DNA of 64,000 nucleotides from Beverwykella pulmonaria (Eukaryota > Ascomycota > Dothideomycetes > Pleosporales > Melanommataceae), in the NCBI GenBank assembly GCA_001599595.1, contig BCHH01000001.1, forward strand, positions 1,019,935 through 1,083,934, read 5' to 3'. Every line of letters begins with the position of its first letter. Position 1 is the first letter of the stretch. Positions 12,348 through 23,811 of the stretch are shown piece after piece. The notes beneath the pieces are model-generated. The model did no database searches and had not been told where the DNA came from. It saw only the letters and a list, made by a program, of their open reading frames with translations. Position numbers and translations under genes: made by a program.

Positions 12348-13163
12348 TCACCGCAGCATCTGGGCGGCAATTCCCACTGCGACACCGGCCCCAACCGCAT
12401 ACACATCACCACACCTCCTCCCTGCTGCTCCCGTGGCCCCGTTACCAAACCTATTACAAGCCTCCACCTGCAGTCCATAACACGCCTGGGAGCTCAAACT
12501 TTGGCAAATAGCCACGGCGCTCGCAGTCCCCATACTGGCTATGGCGGTAATTGTGGCACCCCCATTTGGAGCCGAAATTGTGACCCCAGCGCGCCCATTC
12601 GCTAGATCCGCAGTGCAGCTCGCAGCATCCGTCTGGCAGCTCGTATAAGCTGAAGAGCAGGCGGCTGCGTTGGTGTAAGTAGTCGGAATGAACGCGAAAG
12701 GGTAGAAGCTGTTGGGTACCGTTGAGCGCACGTAAGACGCGCTGCTGGTGACTTGCACGAAGGTGCCTGTGCTGATGGCTGTCGCTGTCGGTACGATGAT
12801 GATCGGTCCTGTGGTGGTCGCAGCGAGAGAGGTGGCGCCCCCGACGCCGATTGTTCCCGTGCACGCGTTGTTCAGCGGACAGCAGGCGACGTGCCCGACG
12901 GCGTCGGCGGAGCACACTTGGTTGGTTTTACAGCAGAGACCCGGAGCGCCGAGGTTCAAACACGCGGCGTATCCTGTTGCGCATCCCGTCTGTCTTTTCA
13001 CAAGCTCTAGGCCCCCCTCTTCCGCAATTGTGTCGTTGTTCGTCGCCGGCGAGCTCTCTTGCAACGGCTCGAAGAATTCGGAGAAGAGGTCCGGGGCCGC
13101 GAGTGCAACGGCGAAGAGGAAAAGTAACGCTGCGAAAATGTTTTGCATGTTCGGTTGTGCCAA
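12348..13163 (-). CDS. Secreted Cys-rich protein with Kex2 site, GPI-like
   Basis: Single exon, 271 residues, no intron needed. The N-terminus has a hydrophobic signal peptide (Leu/Phe/Ala-rich, ending near AALAAPD). The ATG at 13148 (MQNIFAALLF) is an equally good start and gives a cleaner signal. A pro-segment rich in Ser and acidic residues ends at LVKR, a Kex2 processing site, so the mature chain would start QTGCATG. The mature N-terminus is a compact Cys-rich block with CC and CCP motifs, about nine Cys within 45 residues. A Thr/Ser/Ala-rich middle with four further Cys follows. The C-terminus has a Gly/Ala/Val hydrophobic stretch preceded by basic residues, which could be a short GPI-attachment signal. 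The architecture fits fungal cell-wall or GPI proteins of unknown function. I do not assign a function. Confidence 0.85.
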   Translation of the reverse strand: MAQPNMQNIFAALLFLFAVALAAPDLFSEFFEPLQESSPATNNDTIAEEGGLELVKRQTGCATGYAACLNLGAPGLCCKTNQVCSADAVGHVACCPLNNACTGTIGVGGATSLAATTTGPIIIVPTATAISTGTFVQVTSSASYVRSTVPNSFYPFAFIPTTYTNAAACSSAYTSCQTDAASCTADLANGRAGVTISAPNGGATITAIASMGTASAVAICQSLSSQACYGLQVEACNRFGNGATGAAGRRCGDVYAVGAGVAVGIAAQMLR

Positions 13164-14087
13164 TTGGTGCTGCAGAGGAATGGAGAGAGGAATGCGCCTG
13201 TCGGCGAGCTGAAATGTTGGGATGCAGTGCTCGGCTGTGGGGATTTGGACCAGTGGTGGGCTGTCTGTAAACAGATGTCAATTTTGGGACCAGCCCTACA
13301 TTTCGGGATGGTGGAGGTGTGAGACCTACAATGACCGGGAGAGATAGAGTAGATAGTGGATAGTGGATAATGGATTGCGTGGCCGCGTGTCGTAGACGTC
13401 AGTAATGGTTCACGGTGGTGGGAAGGTTTGAGCCGTTGTTAGTTCGCCGCTGGGTGTGTTGGCATCGCAACCACTTCGGGGGTCTATGCATATGCGCTAA
13501 TCCATTCACCTTCGCCTTCTGATTGGCCGATCTTCTTCCTCGCTACTGATCATGATCTTCAACTCTCCACTTTGACGAGGCTCCCCATGTTTAAAAAATA
13601 TTCATTTGCCATTTTATCTTACTCGCAAACGTCAGTCCACCTCTTCGTTATAATCAATGAAGTATTTAATCATTTCAGCGAAAAGTGCATATTCAAACGA
13701 CGGCAAGCAGAAACCTCACAGCGGCGGGAGTCCCTAGTTGTTGTACTCTATATATACTCCTTTCCATAGAGAAAAAGAGAACTGTCGTCTCTAGAAAGCC
13801 CTTCAAAAATGAATAAAAGTACTGCCGGAAAATTACTGTCGGAAAATTACAGAGACCCTTTGCAGGACAGTGCTGATCCTGATGCCCGTGGCCTAGATCT
13901 GCATGGTCCTTCAGCGACCTCGGGAATTTTTCTCAAACTTAATGACGTACAGTTGAACGCTGTCTTCCGAAATCTAATATAATTATAACCAATCCACACC
14001 ATCCATATACCTCAACGGGACTCGACCGTATATACAGAACTCTCTACCATCTCTCTCGGAGGTAGACTCATCATCTCGCATCTCGGC
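13164..14087. other. Intergenic, promoter side of the secreted protein gene
   Basis: No coding signal seen. It contains short GATAGTGGATA-type repeats near 13345-13372 and an AT-rich tract (13600-14000) with none of the family matches found elsewhere. Confidence 0.45.
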
Positions 14088-15735
14088 TCACAATTTCGCC
14101 CCTTTCTTCTCCCTCGGCGGCACCCTCCCCTTCATAGTCTCCTCCAGCTCCTCCACAAAACGATCCGTAAGCACCGACCTTTCACTACCCTTCAGTGTTC
14201 CCCACTCCTCCTCGGTCATCTTTTCATGAATCCGCCACCTGCTCATTTCCTTTCCAATCCATGTCGCCAAATGCTCTGCGCTTTCCTCGACCTTCTCCAT
14301 CGGAATCAAATGCCCCGCACCCTGTACCATGACCTGATCAACACGCCCTTCTGCTCTTCCGCCACTGCCCCCGACGCCAGAGCCCGTGTTCGCCATTTTG
14401 TCTTCGATGACTGCGGGGTCCTCAGTGAGGAAAGAGAGCGAGCCGAAGACGTAGAGGACGGAGGGGCGGAGGTGGGGAAGCTGTTGAAACACCATCATGG
14501 ATTCGCCGCGGTAGAAAGGCGCTTGAGGGAATGGTGTAGGCATTAGATCCGGGTGTGTGCGGCGATTAATCTTCAAATTGGAGAGGGAATATTCGGAGGA
14601 TGATGGTTCTTTGTCACCGGCCCGGGAGGGATAGTTGGGGCGCAGGAATGTCATAACTTCATGGTGTTTGGTTGTAGTCAGAGTGACTTCTTTTGGCTGA
14701 GTTGCCGTAGGGGCGGCTGTAGGTTCAGTTGATACGGCCGCAGGAAGAGGACCAGGAGTGGACGAGGACTCTGGGTGAAGTTTGGTGGGCAGATCCCGCA
14801 GTCCGTATTTGACCCAACGGTCGAAAACTCTAGGATCCCAGGCCTGATAGAACTTGCTTTTCATCATGGCTTTGGCAGCTTCCTCGCGGGACGGCCACTT
14901 ATCTCGACGGTTGGCGGATGCGAATGCAGGGGAGAAATTGCCGTTCAAAGAGACCACCCGTTGCACCACGGGATCGATAAGGATCAGTGTTTCCATGAGT
15001 CGGGGGTGAAGTAAAGCGAGGTAGGCAAGTTGAGCGCCGCCCATGCTATGGCCCACTCCAACAATGGGACGAGGCATTTCTTTTCGAAAGGTGTTGACCA
15101 TATGGAGCAGGTCTCGACTATGATCAAGCCATGCCGCTGTGAAAACTTAGGTACTTTCTAGAAATATGGGATCATGGAAATTCTTACGGTCGTTTCCAAG
15201 TTTGTCTTCGTTCAGAACGCCACTGTATCCTTGATGGACAACGTCTGCAATCCAAATGCCTCGAATGCCAAACCCATTTTGCTTCGCCCTGTGCAACAGC
15301 TCATCCCATAATGGCTCGTAGAGCTCCTGTATGAAAGTCAGGCAGACATTCTAGATAGACACGAAGACTAAAGAATGGATAGTGAAGAATAACGACAGAG
15401 AGGACATGAAATCAACAACATAGAATCTGTGGGGCATCGTGTCCTTTGATGTGGGGCACAAATCGAAGTGACCCGAGAGGAACAAGAAAGAAGATAGCAG
15501 ATTAGACTCAGGGTAGGTTTACTATTGAGAGTTAAGGTACCTTTGGAAAAGCGTTTGCATGCGCCGCTATGATTGTAATGTCTCCAGGCTTTGCATGAAG
15601 ATTCTCGAGTGGTGTGTACTGTTTAATAGAAAGATGGAGCACTTCATCCTGGTGTGTGGAAGTTGTCCTCGGAAATGTGCGAATGTGTGAGGCTTCCAAG
15701 ACATGCTCATTGATCTTGAAGAACTCCGAAGACAT
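14088..15735 (-). CDS. Alpha/beta hydrolase with peroxisomal AKL tail (Lpx1-like)
   Basis: Three exons (15735-15541, 15326-15188, 15136-14088) give 460 residues. The first intron is long for this window (214 nt); the second is 51 nt. The nucleophile elbow GHSMGG places Ser142, and a GAGHLIPME motif places the catalytic His near residue 387. The acid is probably in the LSFLTED segment. The last three residues are AKL, a type 1 peroxisomal targeting signal. Fungal members of this family include the yeast peroxisomal lipase Lpx1 and hydrolases used in some Alternaria host-selective toxin pathways. No toxin-cluster partners (polyketide or peptide synthase, acyl-CoA enzymes) are visible here, so a peroxisomal lipase or acyl-CoA-linked hydrolase is the sober call. 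A Pro/Thr/Ala-rich insertion at about 230-260 lies between the core and the cap. Confidence 0.88.
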
Positions 15736-16272
15736 CGGAAAGGGATTGGAAGCGTACTGGTGGAGAGTTTTAGTTCTAAACCAATACAGCGACGAAAAGA
15801 ACAAGGCGCAACGGTAATGAAGCACGTCTATATAAACCAGATCGATTTATGTGCAAGGACGACGAGTTCTATTACAATAAGAAGATAGCCAGAGTAAACG
15901 AAGAATGATGCATGAGGAGGACTGCAGGGCGTTGCGATGAATTACCGCGTGTTACGGCACGGGCCGAGGTTAAGTTCACTCATTGAATTGCGTTCGTGTC
16001 GGTAGATTTACGTCCACATCCTTGAGCCTTGCATCAAGCCGCATTTTCAAGGAAGACTCTTACGGAAGCTACAGAAGAAAGAAAGGGAATAAGCTGGAGT
16101 AGTTGATTATGGAAGCATTCGTCCCCATTTGGACAGTGGCGGTGGGGCCGGTCACGTGGACCGCGATTCGGGGAAGCCGCGCCTGTGCGCGACAGTTCTT
16201 AGACACGCGCCTGGCGCTTCAATACAAACCTACAACCTCTTCCTAAGCTTCCACACAACCCTCCGCACCGCC
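15736..16272. promoter_or_regulatory. Divergent promoter, hydrolase / BRCT protein, with CACGTG
   Basis: The two start codons are 537 bp apart in head-to-head orientation. A GTCACGTG element lies at 16151-16158, nearer to the BRCT gene. No ORF is supported. Confidence 0.45.
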
Positions 16273-19042
16273 ATGGAGGATACGAAAATGCTGGAAGCCT
16301 CCCAGGCAACATTCGGCGACCTGACTTTTACAATCATTCCCAATTCCCTCACAGAGGAGCGCCAGCAACAGGTGCTTCAACGCGTCTCTACCACCAAAAA
16401 TATGCTTGCTAACGTGCTGCGCAGTTGGCTAACGATATTGTCGCGAATGGTGGTACCCTTTTGCCCTTTGATGCTTCTCTCGGTCGTATTGAGAAGCTCA
16501 ACGAAATTACGCACATCGTCTCTGTTACCTCCGATTTTCCCGACTATTACGGCGCGCTGGACCTCTTTATACACGTAGTGAAGCCAGGGTGGGTAGCTGA
16601 GTGTCTGAAAATTGGCAAACTCAAGAACACGCGCACGTACAGCCCGGACCCAGCCCTATTCATGAACGATGTTGTTATCTGTTGTGGAGACATACCCGAG
16701 GGCGACAAAGAGGCCATTGCGGGCGGCGTGATGGCCACGGGAGGACAATATATAGCTGCCTTGTCAAAAACGGTCACACATCTTGTTGCTCTAAGTATGG
16801 ATGACCCGAGGTGCCAGCTTGCTGTTAACAAACGGCTGCATTGCCTTATTGTTCTGCCTCATTGGTAAGCTTCACAGTGCTCTTAGATTCTACTTGCAAC
16901 TAATCCACCATCTAGGTTTGATGACTGCCTTCAAGTGGGGCGGAGGATATCCGAACGCCCATATACCCTCCCAAACCCGGAAATCCTCAATGTGACGGCG
17001 GGCGCCATTCCTCCAACCCGAACCAGCCCGTCCATCCGCGATGCCACAAATCCAGACCCGGCCAACGATGGCTTCCCGCCTACCCCTCCCGCTCATCAAG
17101 AACCCGCTCGGTCGATAAAAGCGTTCGACCAGAAGAAGGTGAAACTCGGAGAAGACTTACAATTGAGCGACAATTTAAAGGGTGTCATCACCGGGTTAAT
17201 ATCTGCCAGTGGAGGCCAAGTGACAACCGACTTGGATGAAGCAGACATTTACGTTTGTAACTACCGGGACGGCGAGGACTATGTCAAAGCCTCACAAGCA
17301 GAGAAGCAGGTTGGCAATCTGAGCTGGCTATATTACTTGATCACCCATGACGTCTGGACGAATCCGATGCGTCGCATGATGCACTACCCGAGGCCCCGCA
17401 ACGGCGTACCGGGTTTCAAGGGCTACAAGATCAGTATTTCCAGCTACACTGGCGAAGCTCGTGTTTATCTCGAGAATCTCGTGAAAGCTTCCGGGGCAGA
17501 GTTCACAAAGACGTTCAAGCAAGACAACACACATCTCATTACAGCCCACAAGCAGAGTGAGAAATGCGAAGCAGCTGGCGAGTGGGGCGTGCATGTCGTT
17601 AACCACATGTGGCTTGAGGATAGCTACGCAAAATGCAAAGAACAGACGCTCACGGATTCCAAGTACACCTACTTCCCTTCACGGACAAACTTGGGGGAAA
17701 TTCTAGGCCAGACCGAGATCGATCGCAGCGCAGTAGAAAAGATGTTCTTTCCCAAGAGCCGAAAACCAAAGTCATCCAAGGCAGCGGTTCAGCAAGACGG
17801 TGTGCCTGGATCAAGTTTGTCCAAAGCGAGAATCCCTAGCGATCCGGTCGCGCATAGCTCCCCCTTAGCGGAGAAGAATAAGCGTACGAAAACTACCGGA
17901 GACATTGCGACACCAGTGGCCAAACGCCGGATTGATGATAAGGAGAATGAGACACCGATAGCACCTGGTAGCCGCGGAGCCAAGGACCGAGCATTATCAA
18001 AGCTGCATGAATCGGCGAATGATATCGCGAAGTTTGAGAAAGAGATGAAACGCAAAGGAGGTGTGATCCACGGTGGTCGGCGAGACAAGGAGGCTGAGGT
18101 TGAGGACAAGTCGAAGAAGAACAAAAGCCGAGATTCTACAGCAAGCAAACGTTCGATTGACGAGGTGGACGCTGAGGAAGAGGTTTCTGATGATGACGAA
18201 CTCACCGAGGCGCCTGCGAAGAAGAACAAGAAGGCGAGGAAGGACAAACTAACGCCTATCAAGTATCGAATGTTACTGTCAAAGGATGAGCGATGGGTAA
18301 ACAACACGGAAAAAGAGTCGAAAGACAAGGTATGTTTGGTTGGACATGGCTCAGATGTCAACGGCTAACAATGATATAGAGTCGAATGCGTGAAATCGGA
18401 CTATTCATTACAGACGATTACAAGAAGGTCGATCTACTCTGCGCACCGAAAGTCGTGCGAACGAAGAAGTTTGTCTCTGCATTAGCTTGTGGGCCCACCA
18501 TCGTGCACAGTTCATTCCTAGATTACGCTTTGAAGCACAACAAGCTCCCACCGCCGGAGAAGCATCTCCTCACCGATCGAGATTTTATGAAGACCCATGA
18601 CATAGACCTCGAAGACGCCATCCCGCGTGCAAAGCAAAATCAGAAACGTCTGCTAAAGGACTGGACCATCTACTGCTCCGAGTCCGTCAACGGCGGCTAC
18701 GAAACCTTCCGTGACATCATTGTTGCGAACGGCGGCCAATGTCAAATGTGGAAAGGCCGTGGCATCAACAATGCAACAGCCTCTAAGCGCAAAATCGACA
18801 AGTCCAACGAGGCCTCCCAAAACCAAGAAGAAGACGAGGGCGACGTCCTCTATCTCATCTCCGAGGCGAGCAAAAAGGAGTTCCCCAACTGGGCGAAATT
18901 CAGAGAGCTTGCGAAAAAGCATGACATGGTTCCGAGGATTGTCACGACGGAGTGGTTGCTGTATGTCGCAATGGCGCAGAAGATTCACTGGAATGAGGAG
19001 TGGGAACTGAGCGAGGAGGTTGTTAATAAGGCGGCAAAATAG
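16273..19042 (+). CDS. Multi-BRCT DNA repair scaffold (Rtt107/Brc1 type)
   Basis: Four exons (16273-16371, 16425-16864, 16916-18329, 18380-19042) give 871 residues. Exon 1 has a weak donor (GTGCTT), but a CTAAC branch site and clean acceptor support it, and the join restores the first BRCT. BRCT signatures recur: VANGGTLLP with VKPGWVAECL, then VMATGGQYI with VLPHWFDDCL, GLISASGGQV, LVKASGAEFTKTF with NHMWLEDSY, and two C-terminal copies (CGPTIVHSSFLDYAL; IIVANGGQC with TTEWLL). A charged linker (about 500-640) separates the N-terminal tandem from the last pair. This is the arrangement of Rtt107/Brc1, which binds gamma-H2A and scaffolds repair at stalled replication forks in the nucleus. The ortholog call rests on this layout. 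Confidence 0.92.
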
Positions 19043-19481
19043 TGAGATGATTGAGCTGATGACGGAGTTATGGGATTGGGCCTTCAGGTGCAAGTAGTGA
19101 ACAGCGTTTTGGCAACATATTTGGTAGGAGTTAACTTCACGGTTTGCAGGTTTGAGTAGCGTTGACCATTTCTTCATTCATATGAGGTATTTGGTCAAAT
19201 AGCTGCATACTGCTTCTATTTTGGAAGTGGTTGTGATGAACAATAGATTCGAAGGGTGATATCCTGTAAGGAGTTAGTGGTCGAGCTCAGCCAAAATGCT
19301 CTGTTCTCCAAAATTTGACATACCATCTATTATGGATGAATCTCATGTGTCGTGCTGTGTCTCTCGACACTAGCCTCGAACCATTTCCATCATTGATCTC
19401 TTCTTCCCTCGGGCCTGGAAGTCATAGCCTCATTGCGCCCTATGCACTCAATTATGGCAAACCCTATTCCACACCATTCTT
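19043..19481. other. Convergent 3' intergenic region
   Basis: The region lies between the ends of the BRCT gene (+) and Vps25 (-). It holds 3' UTR-like AT-rich sequence only. Confidence 0.5.
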
Positions 19482-20156
19482 CTAGAAGAACTTGACCCCT
19501 TCCCCCCCCTCGCCCCCAAAGACCTGCGCCCTCCCCCTCTTGACACAAACCCCTACACATCTCCTCAGTAGCTCGGCATCCATACCCCAAAACTCCTCGC
19601 GCCTGGTCGCATCGCTCTCGGCAATCTCATACAGCGTCACCACGCTCCCCTTCTGCGCCGTCCGATCAACCCACTCCTCTAGAACCTGCGCCCACTCCTC
19701 CGGCCGCCGCCAGTATATCCACGCCTTGCCATCGCCCTCCTCGACCTCCCCCTTTACCTTTTTTGAAGACGAGGGGGGGTTCGCGGAAGGGATCCACTCC
19801 GCGCGCGCCCCGCCCTCAGGCGTGCTCATCCAGTGTACGATGGTCCGGGCATCTCTGAGACTCAACCCGCGCCCGAGGGCTTTGTTGAGGAATAGAGGCG
19901 TGGAGAGCGCGTCGACGAGGGTCAGGGAGAAGATGCGGTGCGCGCGGCAGTAGGATTGGATTAGCGTCGACCAGGATTGCAGTTGTGAGGCGCGGGTTGC
20001 GAGGACGGGTTGGAGCGTGAAGAAGGGAGGGAAGGTGTAATGCGGGGGGAAGACGAAGGTGGGTTTTTCGCTGGTGGTGGTGGATGTGGATGTTGGGTTG
20101 GATGTGGAGGAGGGGTTGATGAGCGTGGACGCGGAGGCGATAGAGGGCGTGGACAT
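19482..20156 (-). CDS. ESCRT-II subunit Vps25
   Basis: Single exon, 224 residues from the ATG at 20156. A frame extends 56 codons further upstream, but that part looks like 5' UTR. The start chosen leaves a short Ser/Thr-rich leader before FVFPPHYTFPPFFTLQPV, the PPXY-type N-terminal winged-helix opening of Vps25. The rest follows the family: LQSWSTLIQSYCR, the aliphatic first helix pair, then W-rich IYWRRPEEWA and EEWVDRTAQKGSVVTLYE, near the Vps20/ESCRT-III contact region. The protein acts on endosomes in multivesicular body sorting with Vps22 and Vps36. An insertion of about 20 residues (SSSKKVKGEVEEGDGK) in the linker between winged helices is longer than in yeast. Confidence 0.94.
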   Translation of the reverse strand: MSTPSIASASTLINPSSTSNPTSTSTTTSEKPTFVFPPHYTFPPFFTLQPVLATRASQLQSWSTLIQSYCRAHRIFSLTLVDALSTPLFLNKALGRGLSLRDARTIVHWMSTPEGGARAEWIPSANPPSSSKKVKGEVEEGDGKAWIYWRRPEEWAQVLEEWVDRTAQKGSVVTLYEIAESDATRREEFWGMDAELLRRCVGVCVKRGRAQVFGGEGGEGVKFF

Positions 20157-20576
20157 GGCGGTCGTGATGGTCGTGATGTGCGATTGGTTGGAGATTCGGT
20201 GTTGGGGTGAACAGCGAGTCTTTGGACTGGTGTTAAAAAGGAAGGCAGAAGGATTCCTGGTGGTAAGGAAGTTGGGAGTTGGAGCTTTGGCGGGGAGCTT
20301 GTGTGTTGTGGCGGGGCACGTCACTCAGCCCTATGAACTGGCGTTCCACATGATGCTGTAGTTTATTTCACCTACTTACAGGAGACTCATAATCGAATGG
20401 CCAGGGTATCAAGAATCGGTTTAATGTACTAAAAATGAGCTGTCGATAACATCAGTCAACAGGCAAACCAGGGCAAAATCTATAGGAATGACATGAATTC
20501 AACGCTCAACAATATCATAAATATGAAAGACATGTTTTCAATTTAATATGCTATGCAGTATATCTAAAGGCTTCCT
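20157..20576. other. Intergenic between Vps25 start and E2 gene end
   Basis: Both neighbours are on the minus strand, so this is the Vps25 promoter and the 3' flank of the E2 gene. It is AT-rich over 20390-20570. No feature seen. Confidence 0.45.
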
Positions 20577-22245
20577 TTATCGTAGTCTGACCAGCATGCT
20601 CTCTATATTTTCTAAATACGCCCTCACAGACTCTGCACACCTCGCCGCCATCGCCCCGTCGATAACACGATGATCCGCGCTCCAGCTGAACACACACTCC
20701 TCCTTTCTAACAATCTCCCCATTTTCCCCAAATGCTGGGACAGCTCTCGCTCTTCCTATCCCCAGGATAGCGACTTGAGGGCTGACTATGACAGGAGCGA
20801 CTGCCGTGCCCCCAATACTGCCAATGTTGCTGAGCGTGATCGTTGCGCCGGATAGGTCGGCGTTGCTTAACTTTCCAGCGCGAGCGAGGTTCCCGAGACG
20901 AGAGACCTCAGCGGCAAGGGACTCGATGGAGTGCGATTGTACGTTTCGGACTACAGGAACAAGAAGACCGGACGGTGAATCGATTGCGATGCCGATGTTG
21001 TGTTGCCCTTTGACGAGCATTTGCGGTTTATTGGGGTTCGTAGTTGTGTCTAGATGTGCGTTTAGCAGTGGGTACTGCTGCAGGGCTAGTGATAAGGCCT
21101 TGACAACGAATGGGAGGGTCGTGAGCCGCTGTGATTTCTCTTTGTGTGCGTTGAACTTCTTCCGTAATGCATTCAGGGCAGAGAAGTCAACGGTGTCGGT
21201 GTAGAGGAAGTGCGGTATTGACAACGAGCGCGTCATTTGCTTGTACATGGCGGATTGTATGTTCGTTAGTGGTCGGATATGATCCTCCACTTGCTGTATG
21301 GGAGTTGGTACTGGAACCTTGGTTGATGATGGTCCCGTTGTAATTGCACTCTCTTTGGATGAGTCCAAGTGACTCTGTACATCTTCCTTCAGTACGCGCC
21401 CATCTTTGCCCGTGCCTTCTATATCTTCAATCTTCAGATTGAACTCCTTAACCATGTGCCGGACAGCGGGTGTAGCCAAAGATGCATGCTTTCCAAGCCG
21501 CTGTTGTGGCTTTGGTTCTTCCTTTGCTTGCTCGAGAGGCAGTGTTTGGGAGGGTACATATCCCGGTTCGTCATCAACGACAGCGTTCGTGTCATGTCTG
21601 CCAACCTCCAGTCCCTCTTCTGCCCGTGGAGTTTGTTTTGGAGCTTCCTTCTCAGTTTCTTTAGCGGATCCGCCGTTCAGTAAGGCTTCGTCGGCAGGGG
21701 AGATCTCGCTTTGTATGTCGATGTCTACTAGAGGCTATAGATGTCAGCCAATGGCACTGCTTGAAAAGTGGGTAAGTTTCTTACCTTCCCAACCTTGGCC
21801 ATGTCATCCGGGTCATAGTAAAGCTTCTTGATGACACCGTCGAACCGTGACGTGATCTAGAACGACTCAGAATAGCTCTCCCTCCTGGAATGCTGTCTAC
21901 ATACCTCCACGGATGCCTTATCTGACTGGACTTCGCAAATTGGATCGAATTGCTCAACGCGTGCACCTGGTTTGACGAACCATTGAATGACTTGGCATTC
22001 CGTGATGCCTGCGAACGTTGGCCTCAAATTCATACGGCTCCAATTGCAGACTCACCTTCTCCAATATCCGCCAGAAGATACGGCTTTACCACCATACGCC
22101 GGGGAGAACTGTGAAACTGCCTGCGAGCATGCTGCGTCGGTAGCGACGCGCTCTTCAACTGGCGGAAAGCTGGAATTGCGGCTTTGTTCGGGGCGGCGTA
22201 GCGGCACAGAAACCGGCCAACTTCTCGAGGCACAAGACTCTTCAT
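20577..22245 (-). CDS. Branched-chain 2-oxoacid dehydrogenase E2 (dihydrolipoyl acyltransferase)
   Basis: Four exons (22245-22056, 22008-21905, 21856-21785, 21734-20577) give 507 residues. The first about 55 residues are rich in Arg, Ser and Ala with RRQFHSSP, a mitochondrial presequence. The lipoyl domain begins at LLADIGEGI, and the lipoyl lysine is Lys94 in SDKAS. A peripheral-subunit-binding domain ([26 protein letters not shown]) follows a charged linker. The catalytic domain ends with the HxxxD motif HRVIDG (His477, Asp481). The LLADIGEGI opening and the [12 protein letters not shown] region point to the branched-chain E2 rather than the pyruvate or oxoglutarate E2. It transfers the acyl group to CoA in Val/Leu/Ile breakdown in the mitochondrial matrix. 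The ATG at 22245 is preferred because an in-frame extension to 22581 lacks presequence character. Confidence 0.95.
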
Positions 22246-23062
22246 GGTGGATACAAAGGGATTGAAACCCGGGGCATTGTTGAGTCTCGAAGAACTACGG
22301 TAGGTAAACCCCGAGGTGTTTGGAGATCGTGTATGAAAACAAAGCCGATGACAGCCGCGAAAGCGGCGAAAGAATGATGACAGAATCCCGGGGGAGTGCG
22401 AGCTAGCCGGGAGCTGCGTAGCGGCTTGGCCTTCCACACAGATGGAAGGAGCAAACATTGGCCGCTGGCAACCCACCACCAGTATACTGGGGATGGCATT
22501 TGCTTTGCCATATTCGGAGAAGAGCGCTGTGGGTTTGTTGCCGCAAGGAGCGAATGGCGCTTTTTTGAAAAGTACGGACAATCTAAGAGCAAACCAGTGA
22601 CTATCTCATGTGGATCATTGGCTAATACCGATCAGATCACTACTCATGATCTCCCTCCGGCTGCCTGGGACTACTCTGTTTAGACGTCACATCAAGAACG
22701 GCATCACCATTTTACATTCTGGAACACCTAGACACCATGTTGAAATTTGGGGTCATTATTAATCTCGAGAACCAAAACCTTAAAAATAACTCCGCGCTTC
22801 CCTTGGCCCAACAAAAGCAAAACCGATTACCCGGCCGAAGGGTATATTACATACGTTGCGCCATTTTCAGATCCTATCCAAATGCCCGGTGAGGACGCCC
22901 TAAGTGCTGAACGCTAAGAAGAAATCCAGGAGGTCACATAGCTGGGGAATTCCATCGACTGGAGCCGAGACCAAGAATGAACCCAGGGCCTGCTGGCTTC
23001 TGTGTTCAACTTTGGCCCAACGGCTTGTGCCAGTCGTGTTGCCAATGGTCCATTTGGCAATG
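22246..23062. other. E2 promoter and gluconokinase 3' flank
   Basis: Some 817 bp separate the E2 start from the gluconokinase stop. ORFs here are shadows without family resemblance. Confidence 0.45.
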
Positions 23063-23811
23063 TCACGCATCATTCGTCATGATACGGTCAACCGCAATGG
23101 TTGCGAGCTGCTCGACCTCCAACGGGGTTCCTTTCACGTCAATGATCTCGACGTCCCTTAGTCTCTCGATCTCGTATTGATCTGGCTCCTCGAGCGCAGC
23201 AAGTTGACTGATGACCATTGCGTCCTTCATGTAGTGGCCCTGCCTCGCGCCAACCCGGGCTAATAGTGTCTCTTTGCTCGCGCGGAGATAGACGAAGTGG
23301 ACTGCGGCATTCGGATCATCGTCATAAAGCCGGGCGGTGCGAATGACGTCTCGGTACTTCTTCTTGAGGGCGCTGCAGGTAACAACGACACCCCTGGCTC
23401 CCTTGCTCAGCGCGGCCAGGGCTTGGTCTCGAAGCAGAATTAGCCAATCCCATCGGTCAGCGTCGTCCAATGGAATGTTGGCGGCCATCTTCGCAATGTT
23501 TGCCTCGGGGTGGAACTACGAATGCGTCAGAAAGGGCACACGGGATGTGGAGAGCGTTGACTCACGTCATCGCCTTCAATGTAGACGAAGCCATAGCGGT
23601 CGGCGAGGAACTTGGCAACAGTGCTCTTTCCGCAGCCTGCCGGCCCGGTAACGATCAGGATGTGGTGGTTGGCTGGAGCACGCATGACAGAAGAGGCATT
23701 TGTAGCGGATGGGGTGGTGTGGGAGGGCGAGACGGGAGTTGAAATAGGAGGCGTGGGAGCACTAGCATAGTGCAGAGGGGTTGAGTGTGGTTGTTCGAAA
23801 GATTGCAACAT
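23063..23811 (-). CDS. Gluconokinase
   Basis: Two exons (23811-23566, 23515-23063) give 232 residues. Walker A is GPAGCGKST at residues 56-64. The exon junction rebuilds EGDDFHPEANIAKM, the gluconate-contacting GDxxHP motif that identifies gluconokinases among small P-loop kinases. The lid and helix region RWDWLILLRDQA, then VVVTCSALKKKYRD and YLRASKETLLARVGARQGHYM, match the family. It phosphorylates gluconate to 6-phosphogluconate in the cytosol, feeding the pentose phosphate route. The first about 42 residues are a Ser/Thr/Pro-rich leader not found in bacterial GntK; an internal ATG (residue 43, MRAPANHH) could be the true start. Confidence 0.93.

Noticed and set aside
12454..12915. His/Arg-rich minus-strand frame of 153 codons
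   Set aside because: Frame shadow of the secreted protein gene.
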